DNA of 64,000 nt. Origin: DATJGR01 sp963787045 (GTDB lineage Bacteria > Pseudomonadota > Gammaproteobacteria > Pseudomonadales > Azotimanducaceae). Below are positions 8,503 to 17,093 of the stretch, in pieces; the first letter of the stretch is position 1, and each line of letters begins with the position of its first letter. The notes under the pieces were generated by a model that worked only from the letters and a program-made list of their open reading frames with translations, did no database searches and was not told where the DNA came from. The position numbers and the translations under genes were made by a program. The stretch lies in assembly GCA_963787045.1 (NCBI GenBank), contig CAWBBR010000002.1, positions 310,001-374,000 of the forward strand, written 5' to 3'.

Positions 8503-9691
8503 GAGGCCGCTCGCGCGACCAGCACCGACAGAGCCGTCTCGTTCCTCGCCTGAATCATCTCGCCGTCTCCGCGGCAAAAGATGAAGTTCCCATCATCCTT
8601 CACGACGTAGTAGCCGCCTTCGTGCAGCAACCGATGATGATGCCGGCACAACAGCACGAGATTATCGAGCCGCGTCGCTCCGCCGTCGGCCCAATGCCGG
8701 ATGTGATGACCGTCGACGAACCGCGTGTTCACACAGCCCGGGAACCGGCAGCCGCGATCGCGTCGCCGAAGCGCGCGATGGATTGCCGGCGGAATCACGC
8801 GCGTTTTGCGCCCGACGTCGAGCGGCTCGCCGTCGCCGGTCTCGAGAATGCGCACCAACGAGGCATCGCACGCAATTCGCCGTACGACTTCGGTGGCGAC
8901 CACCGGGCCGTTCTCGATCTGCGGCGGATCGTCGACGTCGACCTCGCCATACTCCGGCAACGCTTCCGCGGAAGCGTGCACCACGAGCTGGTACCGGTCG
9001 GCGTGTTGAGTCCTGCGTCCGCTTGGGGCGGCTCGGCTAGAAACTGCTCAGCCAGAATCGCAAGTCCATCGGCGCGACGAACGTCCTGAGGAAGGTCTTC
9101 GACGCGAGCGTCGTCGCAGCGCAGGCGCCCCCGATGTGGTTGCCCACGGAACAACCAGTCCATCGCGCGATCGAGCGCCTGCAGCAGCATCGCGCCTTGC
9201 TCGGCCGGAAGGCGACCCTCGAAGATCAGCGCGCCGTCTTCGTCGGTGTGACAAGTGAAGCTGCGATGACGATATGCCGCGAATGCGGCGTCGGATTCTT
9301 TGAGGCGCTCCGCCTGACGCATCTCGCGCACGATTCGCACGACGTGCGCCGCGGTGTTTGCTTTCGCGACGGCGACGAGCTCAGCTTCGTTGTGCCGGTC
9401 CGCCACGCGCGTGATCGCCCGAACCTTGGAATAGCTGAGTTCGCCGTTGCGGAACTCATCGCGGATCAGCGGCAGCTTCGGCAACGCATGCGCGATGCGC
9501 ACTTTCTCGCGCGCGGTCACCAGATCGAGACCGCAGTGCGCGTTCAACCAATGCGCACAACTCGGCATCTGCTCGTGGCGCCACGGTTGCAACGCGTCCA
9601 ACCGTTCGATCAGCTCGAGCAACCGATACTCGGCGCGGTGAATGTCTGCGCACAGTAAGAGAATTTCTTTTTGGATTGATTGAAGACACAT
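8499..9691 (-). CDS. HNH endonuclease with DUF222-type N-terminal region (frameshifted)
   Basis: A protein of about 397 residues. The N-terminal DUF222-like helical region includes MPSCAHWLNAHCGLDLVTAR and LSYSKVRAITRVA. The C-terminal HNH nuclease domain has CRFPGCVNTRFVDGHHIRHW and LVLLCRHHHRLLHEGGY, giving the metal and catalytic histidines. The frame changes near 9005 (net -1 or +2), after which HADRYQLVVHAS continues as in the family. The start is ATG 9689-9691. Such proteins are usually multicopy and of unknown role. A CTGT-N8-ACAG box 17 nt upstream suggests LexA control. The gene overlaps the TfoX-like gene by 4 nt (GTGA). Confidence 0.85.
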
Positions 9692-9707
9692 CGCTGCAAT
9701 CCGATGC

Positions 9708-9723
9708 CTGTATGGACATACAG
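9708..9723 (-). promoter_or_regulatory. Putative LexA (SOS) box upstream of the HNH gene
   Basis: CTGTATGGACATACAG fits the gammaproteobacterial LexA consensus CTGT-N8-ACAG exactly and has perfect 7-bp palindromic arms. It begins 17 nt upstream of the HNH start codon and overlaps a -10-like hexamer, where a repressor would block transcription. Confidence 0.72.
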
Positions 9724-9751
9724 TATCGCAGAGTCGCCGTTAGAATCTCAA
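9722..9751 (-). promoter_or_regulatory. Putative sigma-70 promoter of the HNH-TfoX operon
   Basis: Read on the minus strand, TTGAGA (9746-9751) and GATACT (9722-9727) are separated by 18 nt. The match is moderate (5/6 and 4/6), but the position fits: the -10 abuts the LexA-type box and lies about 30 nt before the start codon. Confidence 0.4.
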
Positions 9752-9861
9752 CCCCAACAGCCCAATTAAGGGGAACATCTCACGCCGATCGAAGCCCACC
9801 GCCATCGAGCGCCACCGGACCCGACCACCCGCACCACCCACCCTAGTAAACCAATCCCGCT

Positions 9862-11210
9862 TCAATCCACCGCAACGCCGAGCGCCGCCTCCACCGCCGC
9901 CGCAACCGCCAACGTCCACCGATCACTCATCCCAACCCCACACACCGACAACCCGACCGGCGCCATACCACTCTCCTGACACGGCACCGACACCGCACAC
10001 CCATCCAGAAAATTGATCAACCCGACATTCCGCAGAATCCGCCCATTCCAACGGAAATACTCCTCATCACTACTCGTCGCCTCCGCAATCGTCGGCGCCG
10101 TACACGGCACCGTCGGCATCAGAATCGCATCGAACGGCGCCACCGCCGCTTCGAATTCCTCAATCGCCCGACTTCGCAATCGCCCCAACTCCACATAATC
10201 GGCCCCGCTCAAATCCTTCCCCAGCACGATCCTTTTACCAACCCGCGGATCGTACTCATCGATCCTCCCGATCCGCGGCTGTGTGAATCGAATACGCCTC
10301 CGCACCGGCGAACCCTCCCGCGCGAAAATACTCCGCCTGCCGATCGAACACCGGCATTGGCACCTCGATCACCAGTGCGCCAGCATCGATCAGCGTGGCG
10401 AGCGCCTCGTCGAATGCCGCCGCCACTGCGGCGTCGAGATCGTCGAGCACCCCCGATCTCGGGAGCATCAGTCTCAGACCGCGGCACGACAGGGCCGTCA
10501 GCGCAGCCGACGGCTCGCCCGCCAGAACGGCATCGAATGCCGCGCACGTCGCCACCGAATCCGCCAACGGCCCCACCGAGTCCAGCGTGTACGACAACGG
10601 AAATGCCCCGTCGCGCGGCACGCGCCGAGCGGTCGGTTTGAATCCGGTGACCCCACACAACGCCGCCGGCACGCGCACCGAACCGCGCGTGTCCGTGCCG
10701 AGCGCCATCGCGCACATGCCGTCCGCTACCGCGACGGCAGCGCCGGATGAAGAGCCACCGGGAATACGCCCCACCGCGCGATCGAACGGATTCTTCGGCG
10801 TGCCGTAGTGCGGATTTGCGCCGACCACGCCGAACGCGAACTCCACCATGTTCGTGCGACCGACGATGATCGCACCGGCCGCGCGCAATCGCGCCACCGC
10901 TCCGGCGTCGCCGTTGCGCCGGCGCCGCGTCCGCGAGGATCTTCGATCCGGCGCGCGTCACGTCGCCGGCCACGTCGAACAGGTCCTTCACCGAAACCGG
11001 CAAGCCTTCCACCGGCGAACGAACGATGCCGGCGCCGCGCAATCGGTCGGAGTGATCGGCCTCTGCGCGCGCGGTGTCCGCGTATACCTTCGTGAACGCG
11101 CGCGCCCCTTCGCCGGCTGGGTCAGCGATTCGCGCAAGCGCGCGCTCGACCAGTTCGCGGCTGGTGACGCGTCCGTTCGCGAGATCGTCTGCGTCGGAAG
11201 TCGCGCTCAT
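9862..11210 (-). CDS. Amidase signature family protein (two frameshifts)
   Basis: An amidase of about 450 residues with a Ser-Ser-Lys triad. The lysine is in PVSVKDLFDVAG, and the serines are in the glycine-serine loop PGGSSSGAAVAVADG. The downstream GTDTRGSVRVPAALCG is also a signature. Reading starts at ATG 11208-11210 (MSATSDADDLANGR), moves by +1 near 10920 and again by +1 near 10265, and ends at 9862. The start overlaps the ppc stop by one base (TGATG), so it is translated with ppc. GatA is the best-known relative, but no gatB or gatC is nearby, so a hydrolytic amidase on a small amide is more likely. Confidence 0.8.
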
Positions 11211-13792
11211 CAGCCGGTGTTGCGCAAGCCGCTGGAAATACCGGCCATCGTCACTTTCAACGCACGCGCGGTCGCATCGTCCGGCGCGTTGCGATAGCGG
11301 GCGAGCAACTCCGCCTGCAGCAGGTGCAACGGATCGAGGTACGTATTGCGCACGGACAGCGACGCGCGCAATGCCGGGTCGTGCTGCAGCAGTTGTGTCT
11401 CGCCGTGCAATTTCAGCAACGCGGCGGCGAGCACGTCGGCGCGTTTGCCGAGTCGCGCCACCGATTTCTGCTGCTCGGGCGTGGTCAGACGTCGTGCGTA
11501 GTACTGCGCGAGATCCGGATCGGCTTTTGCGAGCACCATCTCGAGCATGTCGAGTTGCATGCGAAAGAACGGCCAATGCGCCATGTCGTTCAGCACCGGA
11601 TCGCCGGCGTCGATCGAGGTGAGCGCAACGTCGGTACCGAGCCACGCCGGCAACATCAGCCGAACCTGCGTCCACGCAAACACCCACGGAATGGCGCGCA
11701 GGCTGCTGATGTCCTGGGTATCGCGCCGCCGCGACGGACGGCTGCCTAGCGCGAGAATGCCGAGTTCGCGTTCAGGGGTGAGCGCCCTGAACAACGGCAC
11801 GAAGTCGGGATCTTCCCGCACCACGCCGCGATAGGCGGCAAGCGCCTGCGACGACAATTCGCCGATGCGCGCGCGCCACTCAGCGCTCGGCACCGGTGGC
11901 GGATGCAGCGTCGCTTCGAGCACGGCGGTGACATAGCGGGTGAGCGTCTCGGTGGCGAGGCCGGGGTTGCCGAGCTTGAAACGGATCACTTCGCCTTGTT
12001 CGGTGACGCGCAGACTGCTCTGCACCGAGCCGGGCGGCTGCGACAGGATCGCCTGATGCGAGGGACCGCCGCCGCGACCGACCGCGCCGCCGCGGCCATG
12101 GAACAACCGCAGCCGGATACCGTGACGCTGCGCGACTTCGACGAGTTGCTCCTGCGCGCGGTATTGCGCCCACGCCGCGGCGAGCTGGCCCGCGTCTTTC
12201 GCGGAATCCGAATAACCGATCATCACGTGCTGCTCTGCGCCCGCGTAGCGGCGATACCACGGAATCGTGAGCAATGCGTCTATCGTCGCGGCGGCACCGT
12301 CGAGGTCCGCGAGCGTTTCGAACAACGGTACGACCGGCAGCGCGCGCTCCACGCCGACCGACCGCAACAACAGAATCACCGCGAGCACGTCGCTCGGCGA
12401 CGTTGCCATCGAAATGACGTACTGCGCCACTCCTGCGCCGACCGGCGATGCGATCACCGCGCACGTATCGAGCGCCTCACGGCTGTCGTTGGAAGCGGGC
12501 CACGAAGCGGGAAACAGCGGCCGTCGGCCGACCAGTTCCGCCAATAGAAATTCCTGGCGTTGCTTCTCCGACCATTCGGCGTAGCTGCGGCCCTCGCGCA
12601 GGATGCCGAGGTACTGGGTGACTTCGTCGAGCACGAGCGTATGGCGATCGGAACTCTGGCGCACGTCGAGGCGAACGAGCGTGGTGCCGAACGCGGCAAC
12701 ACGACGCAACGTGTCCAGCAACGGACCGTCGGCGATCAGTCCCATCCCGCATTCGTGCAGCGAGCGGTGGCACATCGCAAGCGGTTCGTGCAGGTCTTCG
12801 ACGTCGAAGTAGATGTGCGCGCGATCGGTCGGCGGTTGCGGATTCTGCCCCTCGGCCCAGTCGCGGGTGCGGCGCAACCGCTCGCGCACTTCCTTGAGCA
12901 GCGCGCGATACGGTTCGCGCGAACCCTGCACGCGCTGCATCAGCGCGGCGCTTGCGTGCGTCATCGACAGCGAGCCTTGCAATGCGTCCACGTCGCGCAG
13001 ATACAGATCGGCCGCCATCCAGCGCGCCAGCATCAACACTTCACGCGTTACGGTGGCGGTGACGTTCGGATTGCCGTCGCGATCGCCGCCCATCCACGTT
13101 GCGAATCGGATCGGCGTGGCCGACGCACCCAACGGCGCGCGACCGGATTCGACCAGGCTCGCGTCGAACTGGCGCAGAAAACGCGGCAGCGCTTCCCACA
13201 GCGACTGCTCGATCACCGCGTAGCCCCACTTTGCTTCGTCCTGCGGCGTCGGGCGTTCGTGCCGCACCTCGTCGCTGTGCCAGGCTTCGGCAATCAATCG
13301 TTCCAGCGTGGCAACGTCGCGGGGCTGCTGTGCAAGTGCGCGTCCGATTGCGTCGTACTTCAACACGAGTGTGCGCCTGAGCACTTCCGTTGGGTGTGCG
13401 GTCAGCACGAGTTCGATCTGCAGCGCGTCGATCGCGGCGTCGAGACCCTCCGCGACGGGAAATTCGACGGCGAGCGTCGCCTGGTTCGCGGCTTGATGCT
13501 GCTGCTCGGCGATATTGGAGAGGTTCAGAAACTGATTGAACGCACGGGCCACGTCGCAGATCGCGTCGGCCGGAATCGACTCCAGCAGCGCGCTCAGTTC
13601 GTCCCATTCCGCGCCGCCGCCGGATCGGGCCGCCTTCGCCAGCGCGCGGATGCGTTCGATGCGATCGACGAACGCGTTGCCGCGATCGGCCGCAATGACG
13701 CGGCCGAGAATCTCACCGAGCAACCGGACGTCGTCGCGCAGGGCTTTATCGAGGTGTAGCGCGGAGTCGGGGTGCCAAGCTGCTGCCGGCAT
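11210..13792 (-). CDS. ppc: Phosphoenolpyruvate carboxylase
   Basis: A complete 860-residue PEP carboxylase, which adds bicarbonate to phosphoenolpyruvate to form oxaloacetate and refills the TCA cycle. The conserved segments are present: VLTAHPTEVLRRT (catalytic histidine), MIGYSDSAKDAGQL, FHGRGGAVGRGGGP and a C-terminal SGLRNTG. I chose ATG 13790-13792 (MPAAAWHPDSALHLDKAL) because family similarity starts there. The frame is open 47 codons further upstream, but this would overlap the divergent peptidase gene. The stop overlaps the amidase start. No frameshift was seen in this long gene. Confidence 0.96.
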   Translation of the reverse strand: MPAAAWHPDSALHLDKALRDDVRLLGEILGRVIAADRGNAFVDRIERIRALAKAARSGGGAEWDELSALLESIPADAICDVARAFNQFLNLSNIAEQQHQAANQATLAVEFPVAEGLDAAIDALQIELVLTAHPTEVLRRTLVLKYDAIGRALAQQPRDVATLERLIAEAWHSDEVRHERPTPQDEAKWGYAVIEQSLWEALPRFLRQFDASLVESGRAPLGASATPIRFATWMGGDRDGNPNVTATVTREVLMLARWMAADLYLRDVDALQGSLSMTHASAALMQRVQGSREPYRALLKEVRERLRRTRDWAEGQNPQPPTDRAHIYFDVEDLHEPLAMCHRSLHECGMGLIADGPLLDTLRRVAAFGTTLVRLDVRQSSDRHTLVLDEVTQYLGILREGRSYAEWSEKQRQEFLLAELVGRRPLFPASWPASNDSREALDTCAVIASPVGAGVAQYVISMATSPSDVLAVILLLRSVGVERALPVVPLFETLADLDGAAATIDALLTIPWYRRYAGAEQHVMIGYSDSAKDAGQLAAAWAQYRAQEQLVEVAQRHGIRLRLFHGRGGAVGRGGGPSHQAILSQPPGSVQSSLRVTEQGEVIRFKLGNPGLATETLTRYVTAVLEATLHPPPVPSAEWRARIGELSSQALAAYRGVVREDPDFVPLFRALTPERELGILALGSRPSRRRDTQDISSLRAIPWVFAWTQVRLMLPAWLGTDVALTSIDAGDPVLNDMAHWPFFRMQLDMLEMVLAKADPDLAQYYARRLTTPEQQKSVARLGKRADVLAAALLKLHGETQLLQHDPALRASLSVRNTYLDPLHLLQAELLARYRNAPDDATARALKVTMAGISSGLRNTG

Positions 13793-13847
13793 ATTTTGCG
13801 CCTGACGGGCCGGATGGCCTGTTACGAGTTCGAAGTCTGAGGCGATA

Positions 13848-14534
13848 ATGCCCGGCATGTCGATCATGTTCCAGGTCCGCCGCACCGGTCGGCGCAGCAA
13901 GAACATTTCGGTGCGCGTGCACCACGATGGCACTGTGCGCGTCGGTGCGCCGAACTGGGCGAGCCTCAGAGAAATTCGCCGCGTCGTGCAGATGCACGCC
14001 GAATGGATCGCCGAACGCGTTGCCGAAGCGAAGGCAATCGCGCCGCGCTACGAAGAAGGCGCGCTGCAGTTTTTCCTGGGAAAACGCCATCCGATCGCGT
14101 TCGAATCGACTGAGGGGCGCGACGCGGTCTCGTTCAACGGGCGACGTTTCGTAGTCGCCACCAACGAGCGGAAGTCGGAGCACGTTCGCGACCTGTTGCG
14201 CGTCTGGTACCGACGTCGAGCCGCCGAGCTGCTGAGCGAGCGGATCGAACACTACGCGGATCTGCCGTGGCTGAAAGGCGCGCCGACCTGGCGTGTGCGT
14301 CGGATGCGGTCACAGTGGGGCAGTTGCACGGCGACCGGCGACGTTACGTTGAACACGCACCTGGTCAAGGCGCCGTTCGATCTGATCGACTACGTGATCC
14401 TGCACGAGTTTTCGCACCTGAAGCATCACGATCACGGCCCCGGCTTCGAACGATTGATGGATCGCCACATGCCGGACTGGCGCACGCGCCGACGCGATCT
14501 CAACACGCTCGGCCCGGCCATCCTGATCGACTGA
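13848..14534 (+). CDS. YgjP-like (DUF45) zinc metallopeptidase
   Basis: A protein of 228 residues of the YgjP/SprT-like M48-type metallopeptidase family. The zinc motif HEFSHLKHHDHGPGF is an HExxH with a downstream third histidine, preceded by MRSQWGSCTATGDVTLNTHL, the second family signature. The start may be this ATG or the one three codons later (MSIMFQ). It is divergent from ppc (55 nt apart), and its 3' end overlaps the convergent mtfA-like gene by 35 nt. Role in the cell is not established for the family. Confidence 0.88.
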   Translation: MPGMSIMFQVRRTGRRSKNISVRVHHDGTVRVGAPNWASLREIRRVVQMHAEWIAERVAEAKAIAPRYEEGALQFFLGKRHPIAFESTEGRDAVSFNGRRFVVATNERKSEHVRDLLRVWYRRRAAELLSERIEHYADLPWLKGAPTWRVRRMRSQWGSCTATGDVTLNTHLVKAPFDLIDYVILHEFSHLKHHDHGPGFERLMDRHMPDWRTRRRDLNTLGPAILID

Positions 14535-15318
14535 CGCTTACCACGCCGATCGGCTCGTATGCCGCGATCGGGTCCTGTCGATAGAACGCGCGCAGTTGCC
14601 CGTACACGTCGGGATACGCGTCCACCAGTACATCGGGTGCGGCGAAGAACAACTCGCTGATCACCGCGAAAAATTCCGCCGGATCGGTTCCGGCGTAGTC
14701 GTCGAACGGCGGCTCCTCGTTGCGATCGAGTATTGCGTTGAACGCATCGAAAGCGGCGGTCATGACGGTGGACCAGGTCGCAACGCTCATGTCGGCGTGC
14801 AGCGGCGGCAAACCGTTCGGCGCGCCGGTCGACTCGTCGAGTTTGTGCGCAAATTCGTGCACCACCACGTTGTACACCTCGTCGGCCGGTAGCGGTTGCG
14901 CTTCTTCCCACGACAGCACCACCGGACCACCTTCCGCCGATTCGCCGTCGAGTTCTTCGAAGCCGGTATGGACCACGCCGCCTTCGTCGTGCACTTCGCG
15001 ATGCGCGACGAACGACCCTGGATACAGAATGATCGTGTACCAGCCGCGGTAGAGGTCGAGATCGAGGTTCAGTATCGGCAGACACGCTTGCGCGGCAACG
15101 GTGGTCCGCATCGCGTCGTCCACCACCAGCTCGTGCGCGCCAACGATCTTCTTCTGGTGCAGGAACAACGTCGTGAGTTCGCGCAACCGCGCCAGCTCAC
15201 CGTCGTCCAGCCGATCGAGAATGTGCAGTTCGTCGGTGCAGCGCTGCCACATCGAATCGGTGATGGCGTGGCGTTCGAGGATGCGGGTGCGGCGCCACGC
15301 CCGAATGCGATCGAGCAT
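14500..15318 (-). CDS. mtfA: MtfA-like zinc peptidase (family M90)
   Basis: A protein of 272 residues matching the MtfA/DUF980 zinc peptidase family. It has VVHEFAHKLDESTGAPNGLP as the HExxH site and DPAEFFAVISELFF carrying the distal glutamate. In E. coli MtfA acts with the Mlc repressor to affect glucose uptake; whether that holds here is not known. The start ATG 15316-15318 overlaps the stop of the CoA-binding protein gene (TGATG). It is the last gene of a coupled four-gene minus-strand chain and overlaps the YgjP-like gene tail to tail. Confidence 0.85.
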   Translation of the reverse strand: MLDRIRAWRRTRILERHAITDSMWQRCTDELHILDRLDDGELARLRELTTLFLHQKKIVGAHELVVDDAMRTTVAAQACLPILNLDLDLYRGWYTIILYPGSFVAHREVHDEGGVVHTGFEELDGESAEGGPVVLSWEEAQPLPADEVYNVVVHEFAHKLDESTGAPNGLPPLHADMSVATWSTVMTAAFDAFNAILDRNEEPPFDDYAGTDPAEFFAVISELFFAAPDVLVDAYPDVYGQLRAFYRQDPIAAYEPIGVVSVSRSGWPGRAC

Positions 15319-15806
15319 CAGGAAGCCGGTCTGCGGCGGGCGCTGATCACGCCGGTGTCGAAGCCGAGCCAGTGCATGCGGCCGAGATAGCGCGCGTGTT
15401 CGATCTTGAGGCACAGGTCCATCACCACGTCGAGACCGGCCGCGCGCGCTTGTGCCGCGCCCGTTTCGTGCACGACGCCGAACTGCAGCCACAGCGCTTT
15501 CGCGCCGATCGCAGCCGCCTCGGTCGCCAGTTGCGGAACGACGCTCGGTTCGCGAAAGACGTCGACGATGTCGACCGGTACGTCGATTTCCGCCAGGCTT
15601 GCGACGCTGCGTTGGCCGAGCACTTCGCGTTCGCGCGGATTCACGGGTATCACGCGAAAGCCGTGGCGCAATAGATAGAAGCCGACGAAGTGACTCGGCC
15701 GCAGCGGATTGGCGGACAACCCCACCATCGCGACGGTGCGCGCGCCGGCGACGAGTCGTTGGATGACGGTCGGGTCCTGGTAAGGTTTCGCGACAATCTC
15801 GTTCAT
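15318..15806 (-). CDS. CoA-binding domain protein (YccU-like)
   Basis: A protein of 162 residues with a single Rossmann CoA-binding domain: VAMVGLSANPLRPSHFVGFY at the nucleotide-binding turn, VIPVNPRE, then VDIVDVFREPS and LWLQFGVV. Proteins of this size (YccU family) bind CoA or a related nucleotide and have no confirmed enzymatic role. The start overlaps the metY stop (ATGA) and its stop overlaps the mtfA start (TGATG). Confidence 0.85.
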   Translation of the reverse strand: MNEIVAKPYQDPTVIQRLVAGARTVAMVGLSANPLRPSHFVGFYLLRHGFRVIPVNPREREVLGQRSVASLAEIDVPVDIVDVFREPSVVPQLATEAAAIGAKALWLQFGVVHETGAAQARAAGLDVVMDLCLKIEHARYLGRMHWLGFDTGVISARRRPAS

Positions 15807-17093
15807 GGCGACGCCGCCTCGAGCCCGCGTTGCAGGTCCCAGATCAGATCGTCGGCGTCCTCGATGCCGATCGACAGGCGGATCGTGCCGGGGCCGATGC
15901 CGGCCGCGGTCAATTCCTCATCGCTGAGCTGACGATGCGTGGTGCTGGCCGGGTGGATCACCAACGATTTGGCGTCGCCGACGTTGGCGAGATGCGAGAA
16001 GAGATTCAAGGCGGCGATGAACGTTCGTCCGGCTTCCCGCCCGCCGGCGAGATCGAAACAGAATACCGCGCCGGCTCCGCCGGGAAGGTACTTCTCGCGC
16101 AGCGCGCGATACGGACTGTCGTCGAGCCCGGCATACCGCACTCGTACGACGCGATCGTCCGATGCGAGAAACCGCGCCACAGCAACGGCGTTGGCGACGT
16201 GCGCTTTCATGCGCAGCGGCAGCGTTTCGAGTCCTTGCATGAACAGGAACGCGTTCAACGGCGCGAGCGCGGCGCCGAGATCGCGCAGCGTTTCGGCGCG
16301 CAGCTTCATCAGGTAGCCGTACATGCCGAACGTCTCGTGGAAAGCGAGGCCGTGATAGGCAGGCGAGGGCGCCGCGACGATCGGATAGCGCCCGTTCGAC
16401 CAATCGAAGCGGCCGGCGTCGACGACGACGCCGCCGATGCTCGTGCCATGTCCGCCAATGAACTTCGTCGCCGAGTGCACGACGATGTCGGCGCCCCATT
16501 CGAGTGGGCGGCACAGATATGGCGTGGCGAACGTGTTGTCGATCATCAGCGGCGCGCCGTGATCGTGGGCGATCTGCGCAAGGGCTTCGATGTCGAGCAC
16601 GTTGCCGGCGGGATTGCCGATCGTTTCGCCGAACAGCAGCTTCGTCTTTTCGGTCAGCGCGCCGCGCCATGCGTCGATGCGGTCTGGATCGACGAAGCGT
16701 GAGGTCCACCGACAGTTTGCGCAGCAGGTGCTTCAGCTGGGTAACCGTGCCGCCGTACAACGCGCTCGAGGCGACCACGTGGTCACCGGGTTCGAGCAGC
16801 GTGAACAGCGCTGCGGTTTGCGCCGCGAGTCCGCTTGCGAATGCCACGCCGCCGACGCCGCCTTCGAGATTCGCGATCCGCTCTTCGAATGCTGCGACGG
16901 TCGGATTCATGATCCGCGAGTAGGTGTTGCCGTACTCCTGCAGATTGAAATAGGCGGCCGCTGCGTCGGCGTCTTCGAACACGTAGCTCGTGGTCTGGAA
17001 GATCGGAATCGCGCGCGCCCCGGTCACCGGTTCCGGCCGTGCACCGGCGTGCACGGCTCGGGTGTGAAAGCCGAGCATCCGCGGCGCTGCCAT
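15803..17093 (-). CDS. metY: O-acetylhomoserine aminocarboxypropyltransferase (frameshifted)
   Basis: A PLP enzyme of the Cys/Met metabolism family that makes homocysteine or methionine precursors from O-acetylhomoserine and sulfide (or methanethiol). The N-terminus (MLGFHTRAVHAG, IPIFQTTSYVFEDADAAAAY) fits MetY rather than cystathionine synthase. The PLP lysine is in HSATKFIGGHGTSIGG, and ANVGDAKSLVIHPASTTH is near the C-terminus. One extra base near 16699 shifts the frame (+1), and the protein resumes FVDPDRIDAWRGAL. The corrected length is about 429 residues. The start overlaps the stop of the TPR lipoprotein (TGATG), and the stop overlaps the next start (ATGA). Confidence 0.88.
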
